Shown here: positions 46,647 to 56,778 of the stretch, piece by piece
How positions within the stretch are numbered: position 1 is the stretch's first letter
Layout of the letters: every line of letters starts with the position of its first letter
Assembly: GCA_002794775.1 (NCBI GenBank)
Contig: NBAY01000033.1
Coordinates: 477,347-541,346, forward strand
DNA length: 64,000 bases
Origin: Porodaedalea pini
Taxonomy: Eukaryota > Basidiomycota > Agaricomycetes > Hymenochaetales > Hymenochaetaceae
Reading direction: 5' to 3'
The notes under the pieces: model-generated
The model's database searches: none
Told to the model about the DNA's origin: nothing
The model's input: the letters and a program-made list of their open reading frames with translations, nothing else
Made by a program: the position numbers and the translations under genes

Positions 46647-47506
46647 ATGGACTCCAGCACTCCTAGAAAAAGTTCTACTGACGCGAAGGGCGTGCGCTCC
46701 GTCGCGGCACGCTCAAAGAATATGGCACCTTGTGGGCCATGTAGACGCAGCAGAAAACGCGTATGTCACTGTGCTTTTTTTTTTGCTCTCACTTTCAGTT
46801 TGGAAGCATGATCTAACAACATACATGGCTTCTTCACAGTGCCATGGAGGCATGCCGTGCTTCAGGTGTAAGGCGAAGAAGACGCCTGGAGATTGTATAC
46901 CTGGGGCCACCGCAGGGGGAACACAATCTAATGCGTACCAAAATGATCCCTCGAGTCATCACCCTTTGATGAACGGCTTGGAGGCGGCCTTCACACCCCA
47001 AGCTTCGGCAGGACCTTCATATTCACTTCCCCCAGGGCAAACAGCAGATGGCAGGCAGTGGCAGGGAGCGGTATGTTTATTCATGTAATGTGAGCGCTGC
47101 AGAATATTCCTGATCTGTTTTCACAAGCCCACATACGCACACCCTTATGAGGTGCTTACCTTCAACAAGTTGTTCACCGCTAAGCTTGCTGAAAAACCAG
47201 TTACAAACAGGGACTCCCACTCTCATCTGCATTTTCGCAATCCACTGGAAGCGAGAGTAATCCACATGGAGTGAGTGGTTTTTTTTATAGAGCCTCTCGC
47301 AGCTGAACGAACCTCTGCTTCAGATGCTAGTCGCGGATATTCTATTGCCGTTTCAATGGAAGGACGAAGACATATCAGCTGCGAAGATACAAGAACTCAT
47401 TGCGTTCTATGAGCAGCATGAAGCGGAATTGTAAGCCCTATCTCAGTCGCATGCTAGTTTACCCAGTGACTGACAAATGTTCTCGTTCAGGTCATCTTCC
47501 AACTGA
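46647..47506 (+). CDS. Small Zn(II)2Cys6 zinc-cluster protein, 194 aa
   Basis: Six exons (46647-46760, 46840-47070, 47128-47151, 47211-47270, 47291-47430, 47491-47506) all join in phase with GT-AG introns (20-79 nt; intron 4 of 20 nt is unusually short and its limits could differ). Splicing exon 1 to 2 creates the binuclear zinc cluster MAPCGPCRRSRKRCHGGMPC plus FRCKAKKTPGDC, spacing C-x2-C-x6-C-x5-C-x2-C-x8-C as in Gal4-type DNA-binding domains. The rest is a short Gln/Ser/Pro-rich linker (YSLPPGQTADGRQ, an 8-codon exon PTYAHPYE, GLPLSSAFSQSTGSESNPHG) and a C-terminal helical segment (LSQLNEPLLQMLVADILLPF, KIQELIAFYEQHEAEL). There is no fungal-specific transcription factor domain. It could be a small regulator or a dimerising competitor. 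The model is inferred from splice signals only. Confidence 0.72.
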
Positions 47507-48566
47507 GAAAGCGACTCGCAGGTCCAAATTGTATCATCATGTCTCTTCACTGCTGCGCTGTGTCTGCTTCACACAAAAAGAAAAATATCCTTATATTTAC
47601 TGTCGCATCTGTTTTGATCACTGCTTTCTTTCTTTTGCTTTCCTCACTGTAGAAAATAATATATTATGAGGCCGCATGTATGGCTGATAGATACTCTCAA
47701 CTCGCACCTTGTATTCCTAGGGAACCTGTCCAATATACCACAAAGCCAATGTTTCTCATGATTTCGATTGCAGTCCCCTAACTTCCTAACGTACGCACCT
47801 GCCCTTATGATATGAAAAAAAAAAAAGTATTTCCGCCAATCTACGTATAGCAGTGGAAATAATAAATCCTGGATTCGAAACAGTTTAAAACATCCGGGGA
47901 GTTGGCGGCACCCCTTTCGCCCAAAAGAACACTAGTACTCACGTGTCGTAATAATTAATATCCGCAAATAGACGCTGCACGCGACAAGAAAGTGCCTCTC
48001 TAGATTTGTTCTAGGTACACATCTGTACAAGTACAGGGGTAATAAATACTACGGATCCAGATGGAATGAAGATCAGGATGGACAGGCCAAGGCCAGATGG
48101 AGATGGAGGTGGAGAAGATCGTATGTATTGTATGTATATTACTGAAAATGCGATGCGGAAGTGAAAGGGGGAGAATTTTGAAGGAAGGGATCCGGAGTGA
48201 AAGCAGAATGAAGTAGACCGCAAAGCGCAAAGAGAAAGGTAATACTGATAGCGCGCCAGCGACAGGGAGAGACGAGAATGGCAAGAACGGAGATGATGGG
48301 TGAATACAACGCGCGCGTCGGGGGAGTTAGAACACAGCAAAAGAAAAAAACAATTGGGGGGGAAGAGGGCGAGAGGATCGCGAGCCCAGTCCGAACAGCG
48401 TGATTATGATACTTCTGAGTTAGGGTAAGGATGTCGGGATGAAGTGGAACAAAGCAACGGAGAGCGCGCACGACCGAAAAAAAAAAGCCCCAGAGACAAG
48501 GAGATCAAGACACAGAAAAACACGAAATTCAAATTGTTTCGATTTTGTTTTGACCTTTCTTCAGCG
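47507..48566. other. Region without recognised gene
   Basis: No motif-bearing frame. A run of A (about 47815-47825) and several purine-rich tracts (about 48150-48400) are seen; the latter probably lie in the 3' region of the minus-strand gene that follows. Confidence 0.4.
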
Positions 48567-49771
48567 CTACCGCTCCCTTCCGACGACCCCGACCCCAGCG
48601 ACGATCCCAATCCGACGCGACAGCGTCCCGCAACGCGTCGCGAGCCGCTGCAGCGGGCGCGAGCTGGAGCTGGAGCTGCGGTGCTGCGTCCCTATAGCTT
48701 CCACCTTGCTCGTTATGTGGAACTGGGAATTCGACTTGAGGTCTCCTTCCTTCCTGAATCCGGAGCCATCACGATCCACCGGTTTCGCTGACGAGTCCGC
48801 CTTGGCATTTGGATGGTGGATAGGAGACGGGGACGGAGAGGGGAAGAAATCCTCCCGGCGTAGCGGCGCCAGCGCGACCCTCGTCTCTTCACCCAGCTTC
48901 ACCGCCCTTTCCCCTTCCCTCTCCCTGTCATCGTCATCATCATCATCGTCACGCTCGACGACGACCTCCGTGCTTACTCTCATCGCCAGCGGCAGCTCCG
49001 TGTCCGCATTCCCATTCCTTGTCCCGTTATTAAAGCCAGTATACACCCCAAACCCAAGATCGGAAGTAGAACCCCACCGGGAGCTCGAGGGGGACCCAAG
49101 CCCGGCACGCGTCCCATTCGCATACGGCCCCGCCGCCGACGCGCTCAACCACGTCCCCGCCGTCGTGCGTGCCCCACGTGGGCGCGCAGGCAGCGGCCTC
49201 GGTCTTGCCTCAGCCCCGATTCCGCTCCTGAACCCGGCTTCGGCTCCGGCGACGAATGCCCAAAAGTCCCTCCCCCCAGCGAAGAAAGCACGCTAAACGG
49301 CGAGGCGGGCCTGCTCCCCCCTTCCCTCCCCTTCGACGACCCGGACCCAGACCCAGGCCGCCCAGGCGCATAGTGGATCGAGTCCTCCGGCGGACGCGGG
49401 GCGGGGAAGAGCGCGGAGAAGAACGTACCTGCGGGCGTCGTGAGCGTGAGCGTGTCTGTTGGGCTGGCAGTGGTCGGACTGGTGCGCGATGTGAGCGTTG
49501 GGAGCGAGTCGGTTGGGCTTGTGGGGAATGTGAGCTGGCTGCGCGTGCGGGGGGCGGGTAAGGGTGTTGAGATGAGGGTTGCGGTTGGGGTTGGAAGGGA
49601 GAGGATGAGGAGGTGCGGAGGACGGTATCGACTTCTTGAATATGTGTTCTCTGCAGATGCACGGGGGGGGGGGGGGGAGGGGGATTAACACCAGACGAAA
49701 TTTTGTAAAAATAAGGGAGAAAAAAGACCCACCTCTCGCCCTCGTCAGCATCACCACCGTAGTACTGCTCC
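48567..49771 (-). other. Coding-like continuation of the acidic low-complexity gene, frames broken
   Basis: Minus-strand stretches read like disordered fungal protein in changing phases: HEEQYYGGDADEGE (about 49790-49750), then after an intron with a poly-C tract HIFKKSIPSS, TPAGTFFSALFPAPRPPEDS (about 49445-49375), FGHSSPEPKPGSGAESG (about 49260-49210) and LGSPSSSRWGSTSDLGFGVY with an Asp run (49120-48930). I cannot join them without frame changes, so this is either a frame-broken 3' part of the gene at 49772-51412 or several mis-phased exons. Confidence 0.4.
49663..49677. repeat. G15 homopolymer
   Basis: Fifteen consecutive G on the plus strand. On the minus strand it is a poly-C tract just upstream of a likely splice acceptor (GCATCTGCAG). 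Confidence 0.95.
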
Positions 49772-51412
49772 TCATGCACACGCCTCGTCTCCGACCCATG
49801 CTTCCAAATCATACGGCGGCGGATCGCGTTCCGTCAGCGTCAGCAGTCGATCGCGCCCCGATTCGCCATAGTGCGGCGCCGTCTCCGTCTCGTCCTCTCT
49901 CTCCCCTTCTCTCTCTGCCCTCTCATTCTCGTCTTCAACCGCACCATTATTCGCGTTCGCATGCTCATGTTGCTGGTACGCCATCTGCAAAGGCGGCGTC
50001 GCCGCAAGCACGGGGTCGACGGGTGTACGGGTCGGTCGTTCCGAGGAGGTGAGGAGCAAGGACGCATCCGCTTGCATATGTGTCGGAAAGGGCACCTGTA
50101 CTTGCAAAATCGCAGCAGAGGTCGCTACAGCAGACGGAGGGAGGGGAGCTCGAGAAGGTAAGATCCGCGCCCTCGCCGCCTGCGCGCGCGCACCCGTCAA
50201 TGATATCCACTCTTCCGAATTTTCGGCGGTTATGGTCGACGTCTCCGTCGTCGAGGTCTCGTTCGAGAGCGTCCTGACGTCGCTTTCTGTTTGGTCGTCG
50301 CCGTATGTCGGATGACGATATGGAGAGGGAGCATGAGGGGGAGAGGGCGAATGGGAAGGAGAGGGTGGGGAAGAGAGGAAATCGCGCCATCCGTCTCCAT
50401 CTCCTCCATCTGCGTCTTCCCCGATAGCGTCACGGTGCCCGACGTCCTTCCTATCCCACGTATTCCGGACCTCCCGCCCGTCCTCTCGTCTCTCAACACT
50501 CTCTCCCATCTCTCCCTTTCCGCCTCTTCCATCCAAATAGGCCCTCTCGTCCTCGTCCTCTTCATCGCCAAAATCGGAATCGGAATCGGAATCGCCCTCC
50601 AACTCCTCCCAACACAGCGCCTCCCAGGAGCCGACGGGGTCGTCGCGCAGGGGCGCGTCGAGAGCGAGGGACGTCAGCAGGGCGTTAGACGCTTTGAGCG
50701 ATGAGGGCCATGGCGGAGGCGGCGGCTCGGAATATGCTTCAGCTCGGCTCGTTCGCGTGGGTTGGGACGGCGGGAGGGGATAGCGTATGGACTCGTAGTT
50801 CAAGAATTTCGAATTGACAGCGTTCTCATTCTTGTTGCTGTCGCCGTAGCTGTCGTCGCCACCGTAGATGGAGTAATTAGAGGGCGAAGACGAGCGAAGG
50901 GAGAAATCGGGCGGGGGCCGCTCGTAGCCTAGCCCGTCGGTGAAGCCGTAGCTGGCAAGATACGCTGCGTTCGAGTCCGCAAGGGGGTCGGAGGGCCGAT
51001 AGATGGGCTGGTACTTAGCGCGCCCTTGAGTGGGTGTAGGGCCGGGTGAGTAATCGTCATGCTCGTATCCCTTTTGCTGTCCGTCCCACTTATTCTGCTC
51101 GTCCTCCCCGTCGCCCTCGTCGTCAGAAAAGTCGAGATGCGAGACGCGCTCAACGTCATCAAGGATCTTATCATCACCAGCAGCGCCCGTGTGCCGATTC
51201 TGCCGATTCCACACTCCAGGCGACAGCGTCGTCGAGGTGGCGGCGACGGCGACGAGCGGGCCAGGAGCCCAGTTGGCGTTGAAGGTGAACACGCTCGGCG
51301 CGTAGCGCGTGGTTGCCCAGGTAGCGACGCTTGCGCGCGGATCGAGGACCGAGTCCGATCGCTTCTCGATGGAAAGATTCCATTTAGAATCAGCCGTCGC
51401 CAGCGTCGTCAT
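49772..51412 (-). CDS. Acidic, low-complexity protein of unknown function
   Basis: A single 546-codon frame starting MTTLATADSKWNLSIEKRSD. The N-terminal ~70 residues (SVLDPRASVATWATTRYAPS, VFTFNANWAPGPLV) look ordered and conserved-like. The rest is rich in Asp/Glu, Ser and Pro (LDFSDDEGDGEDEQ, EELEGDSDSDSDFGDEEDED, SPPSPSHSPSPPHAPSP) and probably disordered. No enzyme motif was found. The frame ends DEACA at 49772. In the next phase, HEEQYYGGDADEGE continues coding-like, so the real protein may be longer, with one base inserted in a GTGTG stretch near 49785. A direct repeat copy (51704-52166) lies immediately upstream and may be the promoter. Confidence 0.65.
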   Translation of the reverse strand: MTTLATADSKWNLSIEKRSDSVLDPRASVATWATTRYAPSVFTFNANWAPGPLVAVAATSTTLSPGVWNRQNRHTGAAGDDKILDDVERVSHLDFSDDEGDGEDEQNKWDGQQKGYEHDDYSPGPTPTQGRAKYQPIYRPSDPLADSNAAYLASYGFTDGLGYERPPPDFSLRSSSPSNYSIYGGDDSYGDSNKNENAVNSKFLNYESIRYPLPPSQPTRTSRAEAYSEPPPPPWPSSLKASNALLTSLALDAPLRDDPVGSWEALCWEELEGDSDSDSDFGDEEDEDERAYLDGRGGKGEMGESVERREDGREVRNTWDRKDVGHRDAIGEDADGGDGDGWRDFLSSPPSPSHSPSPPHAPSPYRHPTYGDDQTESDVRTLSNETSTTETSTITAENSEEWISLTGARAQAARARILPSRAPLPPSAVATSAAILQVQVPFPTHMQADASLLLTSSERPTRTPVDPVLAATPPLQMAYQQHEHANANNGAVEDENERAEREGEREDETETAPHYGESGRDRLLTLTERDPPPYDLEAWVGDEACA

Positions 51413-51703
51413 AGCGCATTCAGTCAGTTCGCCGTCCGGTGCTGTGGTGAGGGTTAGGAAGGGAGGAGGGAGAGAGGGAGAGAAAGATGAAAACCAGCTG
51501 AGCTATAGGGGTGGAGCGGACGCAGGGCGGCTAGGAGAAGCAGAGATCAAAAACAGATACGTCGAGCGAGAGGAGTGAGAACGAGAAGCTGTCAATTGCA
51601 CACTTATTCTCGTCAACCGAGAGAAATGAAATGAAAAAATGGAGAGGAAGAATCGGAGAAATTGAGTGGGAAAGGAAAGGGAAAAGGGAAAGGGCGGCGC
51701 TCG

Positions 51704-52166
51704 CTCACTCACAGGTGCCCAGTGCCAGTGCAGCACGCATGTCATCCATTGTCTGTGCGTGTTTCGATCAAGCACATCTCACGGCGTGCATCTCCCCCGG
51801 CTGATGACCGATCCTGCGCCCAGCCCATTAATGGAGTTTCTGCATCCCAGCCCGTCGCCATCGCTTTCACGTCGAGGCCGACGCCCGCACCGGTAGTGGT
51901 AAATGAAGCAAAATGAAGAGCACGCGAACGGAGATACCACGGTGCTTGTCGCAAAGCAACAGAGGTCCACGTCGATCTGTCCGTCGATCTGCCAGGGTAA
52001 AATTAATGACCTCGGCCATAATATGTTTTACTGGCAAGCACTCCGTACGCACGCAACACCTCATTTGAACACCTTTACAATCACCTTTATAGATTTTTCA
52101 CTTCAAGTTGCCCATTCCCCTTCGTAACTCTAGATCTTACGCTCATTGCGCACGGACTCCCTTTAG
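51704..52166 (+). repeat. Direct repeat copy A (~0.46 kb)
   Basis: The sequence from ctcacaggtgcccagt through cacggactccctttagct recurs at 58406-58922 in the same orientation with scattered substitutions and small indels. Shared landmarks are gctgatgaccgatcctgcgc, accggtagtggtaaatgaag and gtccacgtcgatctgtccgt. It sits upstream of the minus-strand gene starting at 51412. Confidence 0.88.
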
Positions 52167-52626
52167 CTCGCGTTTCGATCAACATTAGCCATTAATATTC
52201 GGTCGTCTCCAAATCCCTTCAGATACCTCATCTCGTCATAAATCTGAGCATGCGGAAACATTAAATAAAGACATATGCAATATTGATACATGCATTTTCA
52301 TTTATAGGACAACCGGTCATCATTATTTTCGAGCTTGCATATGGATCACTCACATGGCTGAGAATATCTACAGTAAAAAAAAAAGGGCCCGTTCGGCTCA
52401 AAAAATATATATCTCAGGCAGTGATGGTTTAGAACACATCTCAGATCGCAATTGTATAATAAAACATTCAGAAACTGGACAAAAGCACCGCTGGCACAAG
52501 ACAATAAAAGAAATGGACAGAGGAAGACATTAATTCAAATGTCTGAGTCAACAAGCATTGTTGCAAATCACTTCAGAACATTGCAAATGGACTTCAAGTC
52601 AAATGAACAAGTCAATTTGTCAGTCA

Positions 52627-53482
52627 TTACAGCCATTTTCATAAGTCCTGCGACACGTGCATGTCACGTGAAGTGAGCCGCGTCAGAGCCAAAATGTCAA
52701 AAAATTAGAATGAATGCCTATTTTCTCTGTAAATTCTGCACAGTACCCACTCATTAAGTACTCAAAAAAAAGGCATGGTTCTCAGGAGAAGAAATATGTA
52801 AAATAGGGAGCAATAAATTGACTGTGTAGGTGGGTGGAGATCAAACAAGTGCAGCTGGTCTGTTCTCTCACCCATTTCCACTGAGATTCAAAAATTATGG
52901 CTCCCCTACATCTACCTATAAAATTCTTTCCTGTATCTGTAAATTAAGTATATGACTATATCAACATCTCCTGAAAGTTTGAAGCCAATCCATTCAGTAT
53001 TCATGGTCCAGCAGCAAGATTTGTGTTCCACTTCAAGCTCTTTCCACCCTCCTTTTCTCACAACAGGTCTTGCAGAGTAGAACACAAATCTTGCTGCTGG
53101 ACCATGAATACTGAATGGATTGGCTTCAAACTTTCAGGAGCTGTTGGTATAATCATATACTTAATTTACAGATACAGGAAAGAATTTTATAGGTAGATGT
53201 AGGGGAGCCATAATCTTTGAATCTCAGTGGAAATGGGTGAGAGAACAGACCAGCTGCACTTGTTTGATCTCCACCCACCTACACAGTCAATTTATTGCTC
53301 CCTATTTTACATATTTCTTCTCCTGAGAACCATGCATTTTTTTTGAGTACTTAATGAGTGGGTACTGTGCAGAATTTACAGAGAAAATAGGCATTCATTC
53401 TAATTTTTTGACATTTTGGCTCTGACGCGGCTCACTTCACGTGACATGCATGTGTCGCAGGACTTATGAAAATGGCTGTAAG
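52627..53482. mobile_element. Foldback element: ~405-bp inverted repeats around a ~46-bp loop
   Basis: The left arm (52627-about 53031, starting ttacagccattttcataagt) and the right arm (about 53078-53482, ending acttatgaaaatggctgtaa) are near-perfect reverse complements. No coding capacity. Both ends carry TA, and the terminal sequence CAGCCATTTTCATAAGTCCT is Tc1/mariner-like. A long direct repeat of host sequence flanks it (52534-52629 and 53483-53597). Confidence 0.85.
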
Positions 53483-53733
53483 TTCAAATGGTCTGAGTCA
53501 ACAAGCACTTGTGTGCCAGATCACTTCCAGAGACATTCTGCTAGGAAGGTGGGACGTCCTCTGAGTCAAACTGAACAAGGCAATTTGTCAGTCAGTTAAC
53601 AAACTATGCAAAACAGACAAGGCTGACAATTCCGGTGGGTCTATCCAATAAATGACGGATTGCTCCTTGCATCTGTGCATCTGATATGCTTTCATCTACC
53701 CATTGAGTACTTGATAGTTGTTCCACATCCAAC

Positions 53734-54236
53734 CATGGATTGTGAAACTGGTTTGACACTTGGGGGCTGCCTGGTCTTGACTGTGCTTTCATTGGTAATG
53801 TCGACGAGCTTGATGTGTTCTGTTCATCTACAAACCACCCCAACAATGACTCATCTTGAATGAACATCATGTCGGAGCCAAAATGCTCAAGAATGGAAGT
53901 GCCATCCTTTAAATGATGAATTATTTGATGACATTAGTCTTCAAGATGCATCCAATCCCAGACATAAATAACATTCACCTCAGTGCATGGATTGTGAAAT
54001 TGGTTCAACACTTGGAGGGTGTCTGGTCTTGACTGTGCTTTCATTTGTAATGTTGATGAGCTCGATGCATTCTGTTCATCTGCATGCCCAAAAAATGATG
54101 CAACTTAACTGGATAGTGGGTCAGGACCAAAATGCTGAGGAGCGGAAGTGCCATCCTTTAAATGATGAATTATTTGATGGCATTAGTCTTCAAGATGCAT
54201 CCAAGATCCCAGACATAAATAACATTCACCTCAATG
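53734..54236. repeat. Tandem duplication, 252-bp period, two copies
   Basis: Copy 1 (53734-53985) and copy 2 (53986-54236) share catggattgtgaaa, tctggtcttgactgtgctttcatt-type blocks, aagtgccatcctttaaatga and gacataaataacattcacct, with point differences. The minus strand of copy 1 is open (53870-53604, SRPGSPQVSNQFHNPWLD), so the unit may derive from a coding sequence that I do not recognise. Confidence 0.8.
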
Positions 54237-54433
54237 TCCTTGTCAGGTTCATCTTTCTCTCAAAACTGGAACAGATGATGATGGCGAGCCAAATGACTTG
54301 GAATAATTGTAAGGTAAAGCTCATAGCATAGCGAGTAGATGACAAACCAAATGTCTGTATTTGTGGGCAGGTGAGGAATCGGTGGATCAAGCTTTACCAG
54401 CTCTTTGACATCTATACTCCAAGGGCTGATATC

Positions 54434-54779
54434 TACAGGTGGTTCCGAAAAGTGTTTGTCACCCCCGTTTTTGGAATCAATTGACATATCCAAATTCAGA
54501 AGGTAAACATGCCAATGAAAACCTTCATCAAGCATGTCATCTGTGTTGTTCTTATTGTTTTTATTGCACTTTTTGCATTACCTGTACACAAGATGTTGTC
54601 ATTTTTACAGTGTGTATGCAAACTTGAGGAATAGGGAACTGTGCATACTATTCTGGCCTGGTTTTGTGTGAAGGACAAGACAGACAATGCATATTAATCA
54701 GCATCTTAACCTTCCACATTTGGGTATGTCAATCAATTCCAAAAATGGGGGTGATGAACACTTTTCAGAACCACCTGTA
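54434..54779. mobile_element. Tc1/mariner-like MITE, ~346 bp
   Basis: Ends are tacaggtggttccgaaaagt and acttttcagaaccacctgta, inverted repeats extending about 75 bp (gtgtttgtcacccccgtttt against its complement). TA is present at both ends as the expected target-site duplication. The interior encodes no transposase. Confidence 0.82.
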
Positions 54780-55199
54780 TACTTTGAGTCAGCATGCAAA
54801 TGGTTCAAAAAATGAAATCATACCTCTGCCCCAGTTCTTGAATGAAGGTATCCTGATAGGGAATTAAGGTGAATAAAACTGAACCATATCAAAGTGAAGG
54901 ACATGCCTCAATACTAGCTTCTGTGAAGATTCCAGACACACAATCTCCAGGCTTATTCTTCTCTTTACAGGCATCACACGGCATACCTCCACTACACTAT
55001 GAAGCAGGTGCACATGCTGTTAGATTCCTTTCTAAAAATGCATGAAAACAGTGACATACATCTCATCTACCACATTGGCAAGGTATACAAGGTGACTTGG
55101 TAGAGCTTCTCGTGACAGCAGAGCATGCCTTAGGAGTGGGGTTTAAGGCCATGGCGAATAGCGAGTTGAAAAATATTTTGGCAAAGCGTGCTGTGTGCT

Positions 55200-56778
55200 G
55201 TCAAAGATCTTTGAGCAGTGGAATACTTGACCAGTGACTCATAGCATCACTCGATATTGGAGGTGTTCCAGTGCTTTCTGAGAAATTTGGAAGACCCTTG
55301 ATAGGCTTGGTAACCGGGTTTAGCTGCGGCTTATAAGATAAGTTAAAGTCAATATTCACCAATTTGCTGTCTTTGTACTCCAGAGTTCCCACTGCATAAA
55401 TAGAGTAAAAAATACAATGAGTTTGTCATAAAAAGTCTGGAGACTCTTACGAACACACCAATTCTTTTTAGATTTAAATCAAACTCGTCAATGATGACAA
55501 TTGGTTCTCCTTTAAATCATAGTTGGGATAAATCTAGCAGTCTGGAGAAGTTGTGTTGTGTGCCTTTGGTGAACAGTGATGCAAATGTTTAGAAATGCTG
55601 ACACAACAAATCTAAAGAGAGAGCTTACTTCTGCAAGGGCATATGCATCTGTTTCGTGTACAATAGCTACATCGGCATTTGATTACTGTAAATAGATACA
55701 TATTAGGAAAGTGGTTAGTATAAGACATCAACCACTTACTTCCAGAATTACATTCAATGCGAACTCATGTGGTTCTTCTTTCTGCAAGTTGTAAGAAAAT
55801 GCACATCCTAAATTGATCTCTTTGTCCGACTCAAGCCATGAATCGGTAGAGAGAACCCTCGGTGAACTGTCTGTGTCTCTATCCATGTCCGGAGATGGTG
55901 GCTCAGCAGCTGCCCTTAGCCTAAGCCATGGTAACGTCCACTCCTTCACCCAAAAACCTCTAACAAAAATGCATTGACCCCTACGAACTTCGTTCTCTCC
56001 AACAGGCACGCTCTCGCTATAGTTTTGAAGTGATCTGAGGGTTCTGTCAGGATCAGGGCCATAGCGGGGTGAGATGCTAACGGATACTCTCCGCACTGCA
56101 GAGAGACCACCAAAAAGAGCTTCTGTGATACTTAATTGAGCTTCTCCACGAGACACACACTTTGAGCCCAGACACCTGTAGCCCAGTCTGCAGTGAGGTG
56201 GCAGTCAGTAATGAACATAACTTTCTGCAACCTGACATCATGACCCAGCCTATCCCATATGAAATCGAACCACAACTGGTAGTGTTCAAGCATGTAGAGC
56301 TTGAAGCTCCATTTACTTTATGCAGATGTGCAAGTCGCACTGTGTCTGATAGAAAGGAGAGCAGCGCATTCCTTCGTATGTGAAAGAGATAACTGTACTC
56401 CTAGGCCAGCTGGTGTACTCGACCTGAAAGTGGCTGATGATGTGTTAGTTTAACGAAGCAAGCTCAGAATCTGCGCAGCTAGTCACCATAAATTCAACCC
56501 GAGATCACCTGCTATAGATTAGGCACTGATCGTTTTGAGAACGGAGCCTGCAACAGCAGGAGTACCTTCAACAGTCGTGTATACAGAGGTAGCATAGGGC
56601 AAAAGCCCTCCGGAGTGCCATTTCTTTGATTCAAGCCTCTAGTTTCATCTGAGTTCAAAAATGCGGTAAAGACTGATTGTAATTGGCCGTTCTGGCGGTA
56701 TCCCACGTCACCTATGTGGACGTGATAGTCTCCTGTTGGCTTGGGATCGTACAGGGGAACGCCGAAACCAAGTTGCAT
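55200..56778 (-). pseudogene. Decayed member of an expanded, uncharacterised Agaricomycete protein family
   Basis: The minus strand begins MQLGFGVPLYDPKPTGDYHV then HIGDVGYRQNGQLQSVFTAF (56778-56590). It continues with FKLYMLEHYQLWFDFIWDRL and LQKVMFITDCHLTADWATGV (about 56310-56180), then SRGEAQLSITEALFGG, RRGQCIFVRGFWVKEWTLPW and LRLRAAAEPPSPDMDRD (56150-55870). An intron (GTAAGT at about 55734) leads to NADVAIVHETDAYALAE (about 55690-55640). I recognise this order (GDVGY..FHRLFN, CIFIRGFR, RAAAGP.PDP, CDMALVHDDD) from large hypothetical-protein families of mushroom-forming fungi, function unknown. An in-frame TAA opens the exon after the last intron and the early exons do not join in phase, so it is probably not functional. 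A further frame (55392-55201, LEYKDSKLVNIDFNLSYKPQ) may be the last exon. Confidence 0.5.
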
